From positions 62,001 to 126,000 of the forward strand of contig CAJFQZ010000001.1 of assembly GCA_904419285.1 (NCBI GenBank): DNA of 64,000 bases, in the 5' to 3' direction. The notes under the pieces were generated by a model. It was given only the letters and a program-made list of their open reading frames with translations, did no database searches and was not told where the DNA came from. Positions within the stretch are counted from its first letter, which is position 1. Each line of letters starts with the position of its first letter. The stretch comes from Lachnospiraceae bacterium UBA1818 (GTDB taxonomy: Bacteria; Bacillota; Clostridia; Lachnospirales; Lachnospiraceae). This document shows, one piece after another, positions 1 to 7,257 of the stretch. Made by a program: the position numbers and the translations under genes.

Positions 1-438
1 CCGCCCGCAGGCGATGGAGATCAGCATGACAAGAAGAATATGAGGAATTCCCATCACCAGATCGATACACCATGAGATCACGGCGTCCGCCTTCTTTCCG
101 AGGACAGCCGCCGCAGTTCCCAGCACAAGGGCCGCAGCGGCGCTCACCGCTGCCGTCAAAAGCCCGATCCTTATACTCAGCGACAGCCCGGCAAGTGTCC
201 GGGCGAACATGTCCCGCCCCATCCAGTCCGTGCCGAAGAGGTATTGCAGAGACGGCGTCAGATTTCTCCTTGTGAAATCAGTCTCCATGCCGGTGTCCTC
301 CAGCAGGATCCCGGAAACGGTCACTGCCGCCAGGATCACTGCCGCGGCGATAAGGAACAGGATGGTGCTCTGTCTGCGGTTCTCCGAATACCGGTTCCCT
401 GAAAATCGTTTTTCTAAATACTGTTTTTCTCTCCTCAT
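1..438 (-). CDS. NikC/DppC-type ABC transporter permease (3' end off the window)
   Basis: Inner-membrane permease subunit of a family-5 (dipeptide/nickel) ABC importer. The 146 visible codons start MRREKQYLEKRF, have one membrane segment near residues 25-45, and then the family hallmark GTDWMGRDMFARTLAG that precedes the permease core in DppC/NikC/OppC proteins. Full members are about 270-300 residues, so roughly half is missing beyond the left edge. The ATG overlaps the stop of the upstream permease gene (ATGA), showing translational coupling. Position at the end of a larE-larB-larC-binding protein-permease series suggests that it imports nickel for the lactate racemase cofactor; the substrate is an inference from context, and the ATPase genes would lie outside the window. 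Confidence 0.9.
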   Translation of the reverse strand, partial: MRREKQYLEKRFSGNRYSENRRQSTILFLIAAAVILAAVTVSGILLEDTGMETDFTRRNLTPSLQYLFGTDWMGRDMFARTLAGLSLSIRIGLLTAAVSAAAALVLGTAAAVLGKKADAVISWCIDLVMGIPHILLVMLISIACGR

Positions 439-1427
439 CGTCCTGCAGCCCTCCTTCGGATCTTCGGGTCGACTGCTCCGTAGAGCAGATCTGCGATCAG
501 ATTGCCGCCGAACACGATGGCGGAGGTGATGACCGTGATCCCCAGCAGCAGCGGAAGGTCGCTCCCAAGCCCTGCCGTGACGGCCGCCTGTCCGAGTCCC
601 GGATAGGAGAACACCTGCTCCACCAGGACAGAACCTCCGATGATCTCACTGATCGACCCGAACTGCAGCGTGATCGCCGGGAGCGCCACGTTTCTCAGCC
701 CGTGCCGCAGCAGGATGGACCGCTCGGATTCTCCCCGCGCGCGTGCGAACAGTACGTAGTCTGATTCCAGTACGTCCGCCATCTTCTCTCTCGTGTGCAG
801 CGCGATATTTGCCACGCCGGTTATGCTCAGTGTGAGGGCGGGAAGCACGGCATGGCGGAGCCGGTCCGCCAGAGTGACCGCCGCCGCATCCACCCCAGCC
901 GGGACGGACAGCCCCACCGGGAGCCACCCCAGCCATACAGAAAAAATGAGAAGGAGCAGGATCGCCAGCCAGAAGGCAGGCGTGCTGGATATGAGCAGAC
1001 AGTATCCCCGGATCAGCCGGTCCGGCCACCGTCCCCGGAACGCCCCCGCAGTGACTCCCAGCACAAGGCCCAGCACGCCGGAGATGATCCATGCAGCGAG
1101 CATCAGCCAGAAGGAATTGGCCAGCCGCTGTCCGATCACGGTCAGGACCGGCTGGCGGTAGAGCAGCGACGTTCCGAAATCTCCATGCAGCACGTCCTGG
1201 AGCCATCCCAGATAACGCTCCGCCGGAGGAGTGTCCACTCCCCAGTACTCTTCCAGCTTTTCCACCTGTTCCTGGCTCATAGAGCCGAGGGCGGTCTGTC
1301 CCACATTGGTCTGAAGCGGATCCAGCGGTGACGCGCACATGAGCAGAAATGCGGCCAGGCTGACCCCCAGGAGCAGGAGAGCCATGCGCAGAAGTTTTTT
1401 TGCCGTAAACTGCAGACGGTGTTTCAA
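435..1427 (-). CDS. NikB/DppB-type ABC transporter permease
   Basis: A 330-residue permease partner of the downstream NikC-like protein. Membrane segment near residues 12-32, a long periplasm-type loop with the DppB-like stretch QVEKLEEYWGVDTPPAERYLGW, then the conserved core with the EAA-type loop (DYVLFARARGESERSILLRHG) and C-terminal motif VEQVFSYPGLGQ. The open frame extends further upstream, but a TTG at 1427 is preceded by AAAGGA at proper spacing and yields the family-typical start (KHRLQFTAKKLLR), whereas the extra 37 residues overlap an intergenic hairpin. Part of the putative nickel importer; a peptide substrate cannot be excluded from sequence alone. Confidence 0.9.
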   Translation of the reverse strand: MKHRLQFTAKKLLRMALLLLGVSLAAFLLMCASPLDPLQTNVGQTALGSMSQEQVEKLEEYWGVDTPPAERYLGWLQDVLHGDFGTSLLYRQPVLTVIGQRLANSFWLMLAAWIISGVLGLVLGVTAGAFRGRWPDRLIRGYCLLISSTPAFWLAILLLLIFSVWLGWLPVGLSVPAGVDAAAVTLADRLRHAVLPALTLSITGVANIALHTREKMADVLESDYVLFARARGESERSILLRHGLRNVALPAITLQFGSISEIIGGSVLVEQVFSYPGLGQAAVTAGLGSDLPLLLGITVITSAIVFGGNLIADLLYGAVDPKIRRRAAGR

Positions 1428-1469
1428 GCTAATCAGTCCTTTCAAGTCAGATTTTTCACAGATAGGATA

Positions 1470-1563
1470 CTGTTCACACCGCACTCCGTCTTCGCACGGA
1501 GTGCGGAACCGGAGCGCGCCAGCGCAGCGAGTGTGCATGAGGGCTGCGGTTAGGTGCGAACAG
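1470..1563. repeat. Intergenic inverted-repeat element
   Basis: Outer arms CTGTTCACACC (1470-1480) and GGTGCGAACAG (1553-1563), complementary except for one position, enclose a perfect 11-bp hairpin (CCGCACTCCGT 1479-1489 with ACGGAGTGCGG 1496-1506). It lies between the binding-protein gene and the permease gene. The outer motif resembles the ends of other intergenic elements in this window (7205, 53270-53330, 54651, 62095). No T-run follows, so it is not an ordinary terminator; it may attenuate or stabilise the operon mRNA. Confidence 0.55.
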
Positions 1564-1620
1564 CTGCCCCCTGCGCCGAAAGATCTGCACGGCGCAGAAA
1601 ATGAATGACAATACTGTATA

Positions 1621-3237
1621 TCAGGACCAGGTCCACTGGTCCACGTTATTCACCACAGACCACCCATGTCCGTGAGGATGGATCTTCTGTTCCGCCACCC
1701 GGAGTCCGTCCCTCACCCAGTAGAGATGGTCGATATTGACAAGCCACACCCAGGGTATATCCCCTTCCTGGGTCACGCCTGTGGTTCCGTCCCACTGCGC
1801 CTTCTGCCACAGTTCATAGGACTCCTCCAGATCACTGACGGCCAGCGCCTGGTCCATATATTCATCCACTGTCTTGTTGGCATAAGGAGAATACTGGGCG
1901 GATCCGGTGTCCCCCTCTGTGTGATAGATGTTGTACAGCTCCATCGGCGTGTGCGCGCCCCAGCCCCAGATCAGAGGCTCGGACAGTGCCCGGTCGTAGG
2001 CAGTATCCCAGCCCACTCCCTCGATGGTGCAGGAGATCCCCAGCTCGCCCAGCTGGTCCGCAAAATCCGCAGCCAGCGCCTGCCGCACCGAATCGCCGGT
2101 GGAATAGAGCAGATTCAGTTCCGCCTTCACGCCGTCCTTCTCCCGGACACCGTCATCTCCCATCGTCCAGCCTGCCTCGTCGAGAAGCTCCGCCGCGCCC
2201 TCCGGGTCATATTCCACCTCGGACGCTTCGTTATACCAGGGCATCTGGTCGCAGATACTATACGCCGGCGTGCCGTATCCGTTGAGCACATTATCGATCA
2301 TCTCCTGCCGGTCCACTCCGATGTTGATGGCGCGGCGGACAAGCACATCCGCTGTAAAATCATTTCCCACATTCCTTCCTTCCGCATCGGTCCCGGCAGG
2401 AACGGCCGGCAGATTGAAGCCTCTGTTGTCCACGCTTGCATAGGAGGCAAGGCTGTAGCCGTCTATCGTCTGATCAGAGTAGGTCGCAGAAGTATAGGCC
2501 AGATCCACCTCTCCCGCCTGCGCCGCCAGGAACGCCGCATCCTCTTCCATGAAAAGGATGGTGACACGCTGCATCCTGGGCGCCTCGCCGTAATAATCCG
2601 GGTTCGCCTCAAGGATCACCTGCTGTCCTCTGTCCCACTGCTTCAGGATATATCTCCCTGAACCGATGGGATTGGATCCATAGGTCTCACTGTCATAGGC
2701 GTGCTCCGGCACGATCCCCACCACCGCCATAGTGTAGGGCCAGATGGAAAACGGCCGGTTCATATGGAATACCGCTGTGGTGTCGTCTGCCGCTTCCGCA
2801 TAGTCCAGCATAGTAAAATCATTTACCGAGCTTGCCGCCTTCACTGTATTGTATGTAAATGCGACATCCCCGGCAGTCAGCGGCTCTCCGTCGGTAAATC
2901 TGACATCATCCCGGATCGTAACGGTCCAGGTCAGCCCATCCTCGCTGACGGTATACCCTGTGGCAAGATCATAACCTATGGTGAGATCCGTGTTGGTCAC
3001 TGTCAGTGTACTCTGGATGAGCGGCTCATGGACATGCTCCCCGGCGCCCCATCCATAGGCAGGGTCAAATCCCGCCTCCGGCTCCGAAGTAGGCCCCATG
3101 GCGATGACCACGGAATCCTTCTCCTCCCCTGGCTGCCCCGATACGGCCTGTTCCGGCGCTCCGCCGCTTCGGCACCCTGCCAGGAGGACAACGGCCATTG
3201 TTACGGTTAACAGAAATGAGATCATACGTTTCTTCAT
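1621..3237 (-). CDS. Extracellular solute-binding lipoprotein, family 5 (putative nickel-binding)
   Basis: A 538-residue ABC importer receptor. N-terminus MKKRMISFLLTVTMAVVLLAGC is a lipoprotein signal with lipobox LAGC; mature protein is tethered outside the membrane. The body matches the SBP_bac_5 (OppA/NikA) fold: GYDLATGYTVSEDGLTW, FTDGEPLTAGDVAFTYN, and the helix around RRAINIGVDRQEM. Near the C-terminus is IHPHGHGW, a cluster of three histidines that could bind a metal. Start chosen at the ATG at 3237, which has GGAGG upstream; an in-frame GTG eight codons earlier overlaps the larC stop region. Next to larC in one operon, hence nickel (or a nickel chelate) is the preferred substrate, by context. 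Confidence 0.88.
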   Translation of the reverse strand: MKKRMISFLLTVTMAVVLLAGCRSGGAPEQAVSGQPGEEKDSVVIAMGPTSEPEAGFDPAYGWGAGEHVHEPLIQSTLTVTNTDLTIGYDLATGYTVSEDGLTWTVTIRDDVRFTDGEPLTAGDVAFTYNTVKAASSVNDFTMLDYAEAADDTTAVFHMNRPFSIWPYTMAVVGIVPEHAYDSETYGSNPIGSGRYILKQWDRGQQVILEANPDYYGEAPRMQRVTILFMEEDAAFLAAQAGEVDLAYTSATYSDQTIDGYSLASYASVDNRGFNLPAVPAGTDAEGRNVGNDFTADVLVRRAINIGVDRQEMIDNVLNGYGTPAYSICDQMPWYNEASEVEYDPEGAAELLDEAGWTMGDDGVREKDGVKAELNLLYSTGDSVRQALAADFADQLGELGISCTIEGVGWDTAYDRALSEPLIWGWGAHTPMELYNIYHTEGDTGSAQYSPYANKTVDEYMDQALAVSDLEESYELWQKAQWDGTTGVTQEGDIPWVWLVNIDHLYWVRDGLRVAEQKIHPHGHGWSVVNNVDQWTWS

Positions 3238-3261
3238 ATATCGCAAACTTCCTCCAGTCAC

Positions 3262-4653
3262 TTATTTCAGTCTCCTCATCACTTCTTTTTCAATCCGCTG
3301 ATAAGGCACATTCTCCTCTCTTGCCACTCTGGCGACATCCTCATACTCCGGCTTCATATGGGTGATGCCATATCCCTTCGCCGTCTTCACGAGGACATCG
3401 CCCCAGCGCGTCCTCACTTTTCCCAGCCCGGGTGTGAGGAAATATTTTCCGCACCTGCGGACGCGCAGTCCGTTAGTCGTCGTCTGGGTAAGGATCTGAA
3501 GGGCAAGCTCTTCCTCCTTCTCCGGTCTGCACAGCACAGTGAGCACATGCCCCGTTCTTCCCTTCTTCATGGTCCCGGCAACCGTATAGACATCCAGAGC
3601 CCCCAGTTCCATCAGGCGCGTGCAGGCAAATGCTAGAGCCTCCGGCGTCATGTCGTCAATATTGCACACCAGCTCCAGGATCGAGTCCTCGGTCTCCTCC
3701 TTCTCATCTCCAAGGAAAGCGCGGACGCAGTTTGCCTGTTCGAAGGTCTTCGTCCCGATCCCGATGCCCGTGCTCTGTACCGCCATCAGGGGCATATCGT
3801 CAAAGGAGTCTGCAAAATGCGCAAGCAGCGCCGCCCCGGTGGGAGTGCACAGTTCTCCCTGGATCTTTCCGCCATAGATCGGCACGCCGGTCAGAAGGGC
3901 CGCCGTCGCCGGCGCCGGGACCGGCATGATCCCGTGTGCGCAGCGCACTGTTCCGCTCCCCACATGGATCGGGGATACTACGATCCGCTCCGGGTGCAGC
4001 AGGTAGATGGCATAGCACACGCCGGTCACATCCGCCACAGCATCCAGGGAGCCCACTTCGTGAAAATGTACGTCCCCCACAGGACATCCGTGGACCTCCG
4101 CTTCTGCCTCTGCAATGGCGCGGTACACGGCTCTCGCCTGTCCCTTCACTTTCTCCGGGAGATCCAGGCTGTTGATCAGATCCGCAATGTGCCCCGGCGT
4201 GGCGTGGTGGTGATCGTAATGCTGATGGTCATGATCGTGATGCTGCTCCTGATTCTGTTCCTGCTCGTTCTCTGCACCGCTGTCTCCGTTTTCCAAGCTG
4301 TGACTGTGTTCCTGCTCCGTTTCCTCGCCATGTACGGAATCTGCCTCATAGTCCTGTTCCTCCGCTTCATGGCTGTGTTCTTCCACCTCATGACCGCTCT
4401 CCATGACATGCTCTGCATCGTGGTCATGTCCGGCTGCCGGCTCCATCTCTTCCTCTCCGTTCACGGTCACCTTCATATGCGTTCCCGCGATCCCGCAGGA
4501 AGAACTTGTCTGCGCTTCCACCCGTACGCCGGGAAGCCCGAGTCCGTTCATCGTATCCAGAAATCCCTGTTTATCCTCCAGCAGTTCATAGAGGGACGCC
4601 ATAAGCATGTCCCCTGCCGCTCCCATCTTACATTCTATATAAAGTGTCCTCAT
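3262..4653 (-). CDS. larC: LarC: nickel insertase for the pincer nucleotide cofactor
   Basis: Inserts nickel into pyridinium-3,5-bisthiocarboxylic acid mononucleotide, the last step in making the NPN cofactor of lactate racemase (known role of the family). The 463-residue product begins MRTLYIECKMGAAGDMLM, typical of LarC/DUF111, and contains DVHFHEVGSLDAVADVTG and TPTGAALLAHF. Residues about 74-155 form a long insertion very rich in His, Asp and Glu (for example HHDHDHQHYDHHH), a plausible nickel store. In Lactiplantibacillus LarC is made from two frames by frameshifting; here one uninterrupted frame encodes both parts. The RBS (AAGGAGGAG) lies in the end of larB, four bases before the start region, so the genes are coupled. 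Confidence 0.95.
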   Translation of the reverse strand: MRTLYIECKMGAAGDMLMASLYELLEDKQGFLDTMNGLGLPGVRVEAQTSSSCGIAGTHMKVTVNGEEEMEPAAGHDHDAEHVMESGHEVEEHSHEAEEQDYEADSVHGEETEQEHSHSLENGDSGAENEQEQNQEQHHDHDHQHYDHHHATPGHIADLINSLDLPEKVKGQARAVYRAIAEAEAEVHGCPVGDVHFHEVGSLDAVADVTGVCYAIYLLHPERIVVSPIHVGSGTVRCAHGIMPVPAPATAALLTGVPIYGGKIQGELCTPTGAALLAHFADSFDDMPLMAVQSTGIGIGTKTFEQANCVRAFLGDEKEETEDSILELVCNIDDMTPEALAFACTRLMELGALDVYTVAGTMKKGRTGHVLTVLCRPEKEEELALQILTQTTTNGLRVRRCGKYFLTPGLGKVRTRWGDVLVKTAKGYGITHMKPEYEDVARVAREENVPYQRIEKEVMRRLK

Positions 4654-4657
4654 CTTT

Positions 4658-5422
4658 TTACTCCTCCTTCAGACCTTCCATTTGATTGATCCGGCTGGCG
4701 AGATATCCCGCGCCGAATCCGTTATCGATATTCACCACACTGCACCCGGACGCACAGGAATTCAGCATGGACAAAAGCGCTGACAGGCCGCCGAAGCTTG
4801 CCCCGTAGCCGACGCTGGTGGGCACGGCGATCACCGGGCAGTCCGCCAGACCGCCGATCACAGACGCGAGGGCGCCCTCCATACCTGCCACAGCGATGAT
4901 ACATCTGGCGCTCATCAGCACATCCAGACTGGACAGCAGGCGGTGAAGCCCCGCCACGCCCACATCATAGAGCCGGGTGACATGATTTCCCATCGCCTCG
5001 GCGGTCAGCGCAGCTTCCTCTGCCACCGGGATATCGCTGGTCCCGCCGGTGGCGACCACGATGTTTCCCCGTCCGGGCCTCGCCTCCGGGTAAGCCACTG
5101 CCAGACGGGCAGAAGCATGATATTCCAGCGGGATCGAGTCCGGAAGGAGATCCACCGTCTCCTGTCCCACCCGGGTGATCAGGATATTCCGGCATCCTTT
5201 TTCTCCCATGGCGGATGCGATTCCCGCGATCTGTTCCGGCGTCTTTCCTGCGCCGTAGATCACCTCCGCCGCGCCCTGGCGGATACTGCGGTGGAAATCG
5301 ATCTTGGCATAGTCGAGATCCTCAAAAGGCGCCTCCTTCAGTTTCAGCAGTGCGTCCTCCGGTGCTGTGGAGCCGTCCGCCACACTGCGGAGCAGCTGTA
5401 ATATATCGTACTTATTGTCCAT
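4658..5422 (-). CDS. larB: LarB: nickel pincer cofactor biosynthesis carboxylase
   Basis: Carboxylates and hydrolyses nicotinic acid adenine dinucleotide to pyridinium-3,5-biscarboxylic acid mononucleotide, the first step of NPN synthesis. The 254-residue protein has the LarB N-terminal region (LDYAKIDFHRSIRQGAAEVIYG) followed by an AIR-carboxylase (PurE)-like C-terminal domain (GGTSDIPVAEEAALTAEAMG, and the glycine-rich GGLADCPVIAVPTSVGYG). Length matches the family. Strong RBS AAGGAGG precedes the ATG. It sits between larE and larC with gaps of 13 and 4 bases, so one transcript is expected. Confidence 0.95.
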   Translation of the reverse strand: MDNKYDILQLLRSVADGSTAPEDALLKLKEAPFEDLDYAKIDFHRSIRQGAAEVIYGAGKTPEQIAGIASAMGEKGCRNILITRVGQETVDLLPDSIPLEYHASARLAVAYPEARPGRGNIVVATGGTSDIPVAEEAALTAEAMGNHVTRLYDVGVAGLHRLLSSLDVLMSARCIIAVAGMEGALASVIGGLADCPVIAVPTSVGYGASFGGLSALLSMLNSCASGCSVVNIDNGFGAGYLASRINQMEGLKEE

Positions 5423-5435
5423 CTTGTTCCTCCTT

Positions 5436-6191
5436 CTATTCTGAAGCCTTCCGTCCCTCCAGATCCAGCAGGATCATAGGGAACACGGGTCTTAAAGCAG
5501 CAGTGATCTCCTCTCTTTTCTGAAAGGCCAGGGGCATCTGATCCTCTGTCACCTGGATCCGTGCGCCGTCGTCCAGCAGGCGCACCCGGAAATCCCGGAA
5601 TCCCATCTGCATCAGGGTGTTTTCTGCTTTTTCCGCGCGCTGCAGCCGTTCCCGGGTGATCAAAGTGCCTGTGGGCACCCGGGTGGCGAGGCAGGCATAG
5701 GCCGGCTTGTTCCAGGTGAACAGCCCGGCTTCCTCTGACATCCTCCTCACCTCCGCCTTGGTCACGCCGCACTCCCGCAGGGGCGAACGTACCTCCAGCT
5801 CTCTCAGCGCCCGCATTCCCGGACGGTCGCCGGCGTCATCGGATGCATTCGTTCCGTCCAGCAGAAGCGTATGCCCGTCGCTGCGGGCCGCTTCCCACAG
5901 GCAGGTAAAAAGGGCGCGCTTACAGTGATAGCAGCGGTCCGGCCCGTTGGCAGCCGCCTCGGGCACGGACAGAATATCCTTCTCGATCACTGTCAGTGGC
6001 ACATGCAGCTGCCGAGCAAGCCTGCGCGCGTCCTCCAGCTCAAACTCCGGCTGGAACGCTGTTTTGATATAATAGGCGTGGACGTCACACCCATACCGGG
6101 CAGCCGCCCAAAGAAGAAAGGCCGAGTCCGCTCCCCCGGAAAAGGCGGCCGCCGCTCTCGGCGCTGTCTTAAAAAATTCTTCCAAAGTCAT
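5436..6191 (-). CDS. larE: LarE: ATP-dependent sulfur insertase
   Basis: Thiolates the LarB product twice to give the pincer thiocarboxylates. The 251-residue protein has the PP-loop ATP-pyrophosphatase motif SGGADSAF near residue 20 and the family stretch CYHCKRALF with two cysteines; HTLLLDGTNASDDAGDRPG follows. Some LarE enzymes sacrifice a single catalytic cysteine while others carry an iron-sulfur cluster; which type this is was not decided. An earlier ATG at 6227 is open, but GGAGAG sits just before the ATG at 6191 and the family normally starts there (MTLEEFF). First gene of the lar-nik operon. Confidence 0.93.
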   Translation of the reverse strand: MTLEEFFKTAPRAAAAFSGGADSAFLLWAAARYGCDVHAYYIKTAFQPEFELEDARRLARQLHVPLTVIEKDILSVPEAAANGPDRCYHCKRALFTCLWEAARSDGHTLLLDGTNASDDAGDRPGMRALRELEVRSPLRECGVTKAEVRRMSEEAGLFTWNKPAYACLATRVPTGTLITRERLQRAEKAENTLMQMGFRDFRVRLLDDGARIQVTEDQMPLAFQKREEITAALRPVFPMILLDLEGRKASE

Positions 6192-6299
6192 ACTGCTCTC
6201 CATTCCGCCGCCGGGATCCGGCGGCATTGTTTTTTGACAGAAAAAGAAGATACCTGCCTTCTTCTGAAAGCAGATACCTTCCTGGTATCAGATTTACGG

Positions 6300-6344
6300 C
6301 AGCAGTTCAGCCATGCGCCTGCATGACCGGACTGCTGTTTTTTT
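6300..6344. other. Strong hairpin with T-run in the larE upstream region
   Basis: Read on the plus strand, CAGCAGT (6300-6306) pairs with ACTGCTG (6331-6337), with an inner CATGC/GCATG stem, and seven Ts follow: a terminator shape. No plus-strand gene precedes it. On the minus strand, where larE is transcribed, the hairpin lies in the probable 5' leader, followed by further short repeats (GATACC-GGTATC, about 6260-6290) and a GC-rich palindrome at about 6208-6224. It may therefore be a leader structure rather than a terminator; no known riboswitch was recognised. Confidence 0.5.
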
Positions 6345-6467
6345 CAGTTTACATCGTCTTTTACATTTTGTGTTCCATGCTCATTTTTTGAAACTGCTGT
6401 GGGAATGTCCCTGCGGAGCTCATGTTTCCCGTGCTTCTGCCGGGCTTCCCGGCTTCCTGCCGGATCT

Positions 6468-6875
6468 CTATTTCATGAGCGCGCCGAGCGCCTCCACTGC
6501 ATTCTGAACATTTTTCGACATTGGCACGTCATACGTGCCGACTACAATATTATTACAGAGATTGACCGGGATCAGGATCCGCTTCGCCCGGCTCCGGCCG
6601 ACTGCCAGCGCCATCCGGGGAGTGATCTCACCCAGCATGGAGTCCGCGATCACGATCCCTACCGGTCCCATAATCACATCCGCGATCCCGGCTGCCACTG
6701 ATACGGAATTCTCTCCCGTGGCTGCCTGATCCGCGCCGGCCCGAAGCATGGCGTTGGTCGCCGCGCTGTTCGTCCCCACTGCGAGGATCTCGGTCTCCGG
6801 ATACTTCTCTTTCACTGCACTTACCAGCTGGCGTCCCAGCCCGCCTCCCTGGCCGTCTATGATCAGGATCTTCAA
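6468..6875 (-). CDS. DUF3842 family protein
   Basis: A 135-residue conserved clostridial protein of unknown function. It starts with a nucleotide-binding-like glycine motif (MKILIIDGQGGGLGRQLV), continues with a Rossmann-like pattern (EILAVGTNSAATNAML), and has the family stretches GPVGIVIADSMLGEITPRMA and IPVNLCNNIVVGTYDVPM. No signal peptide or membrane segment, so cytosolic. Translation appears to start at a TTG at 6875 preceded by GGGAGG. It lies 15 bases after a small upstream gene and probably shares its transcript. Function is not known; a nucleotide or metal-related role would be guesswork. Confidence 0.85.
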   Translation of the reverse strand: MKILIIDGQGGGLGRQLVSAVKEKYPETEILAVGTNSAATNAMLRAGADQAATGENSVSVAAGIADVIMGPVGIVIADSMLGEITPRMALAVGRSRAKRILIPVNLCNNIVVGTYDVPMSKNVQNAVEALGALMK

Positions 6876-6890
6876 ACTTCCGCCTCCCGC

Positions 6891-7115
6891 TTAATAATCT
6901 GAAAGCTGCACTTTGATCTTCGGCGGCAGCGGCTTCTTGTTCACTTCCGCTTCTTCCTCGGAACGGAACATATCCTTTGCTTCTTTAAAAAGAGTTCCGC
7001 ATATGCCGACACGTTCCAGAAGATAGCCGTTTCCTTTTCGTCCGACAACTTTTGCCATAATGATATTGTTCTCTTCGTCCAAAATGTAACAGGAATCACC
7101 CCGGACATATGTCAT
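6891..7115 (-). CDS. Small conserved hypothetical protein (74 aa)
   Basis: The 74-residue product (MTYVRGDSCYILDEENNIIM) has a short beta-rich N-terminal half, with the stretch AKVVGRKGNGYLLERVGICG, and a charged C-terminal tail. No signal peptide or membrane segment. The start has GAGGAAGG upstream. It is immediately upstream of the DUF3842 gene (15-base gap) and likely co-transcribed with it. I do not recognise a family. Confidence 0.65.
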   Translation of the reverse strand: MTYVRGDSCYILDEENNIIMAKVVGRKGNGYLLERVGICGTLFKEAKDMFRSEEEAEVNKKPLPPKIKVQLSDY

Positions 7116-7204
7116 ACTGCATCACCTTCCTCTAAAATACTACAATAGCAAATGTTGGAGTGTTTTGCAAGAACATATTTTCTCCCGAAGAACAGCGGCA
7201 GTAA

Positions 7205-7255
7205 CAGTTCATCTATAAGGGAGGGGACGCGGTCTGACCTGTTACTACCGTCAAT
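7205..7255. repeat. Intergenic inverted repeat with GTAACAGTTCA end
   Basis: CGGCAGTAACAG (about 7209-7220) pairs with CTGTTACTACCG (about 7244-7255), leaving a G-rich loop (AAGGGAGGGGAC). It starts just after the P1B-ATPase stop and may help terminate or stabilise that transcript, though a T-run is absent. The sequence GTAACAGTTCA and the AAGGGAGGGGAC block recur in the large element at 54651-54857. Confidence 0.55.
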
Positions 7256-7257
7256 AT

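Noticed and set aside
3262-4653. Programmed frameshift in larC
   Set aside because: Looked for because the Lactiplantibacillus gene uses one; here the frame is continuous through both halves.
6192-6467. NiCo or cobalamin riboswitch upstream of larE
   Set aside because: Hairpins exist but none of the conserved riboswitch core sequences I know could be placed; reported only as a structured leader.
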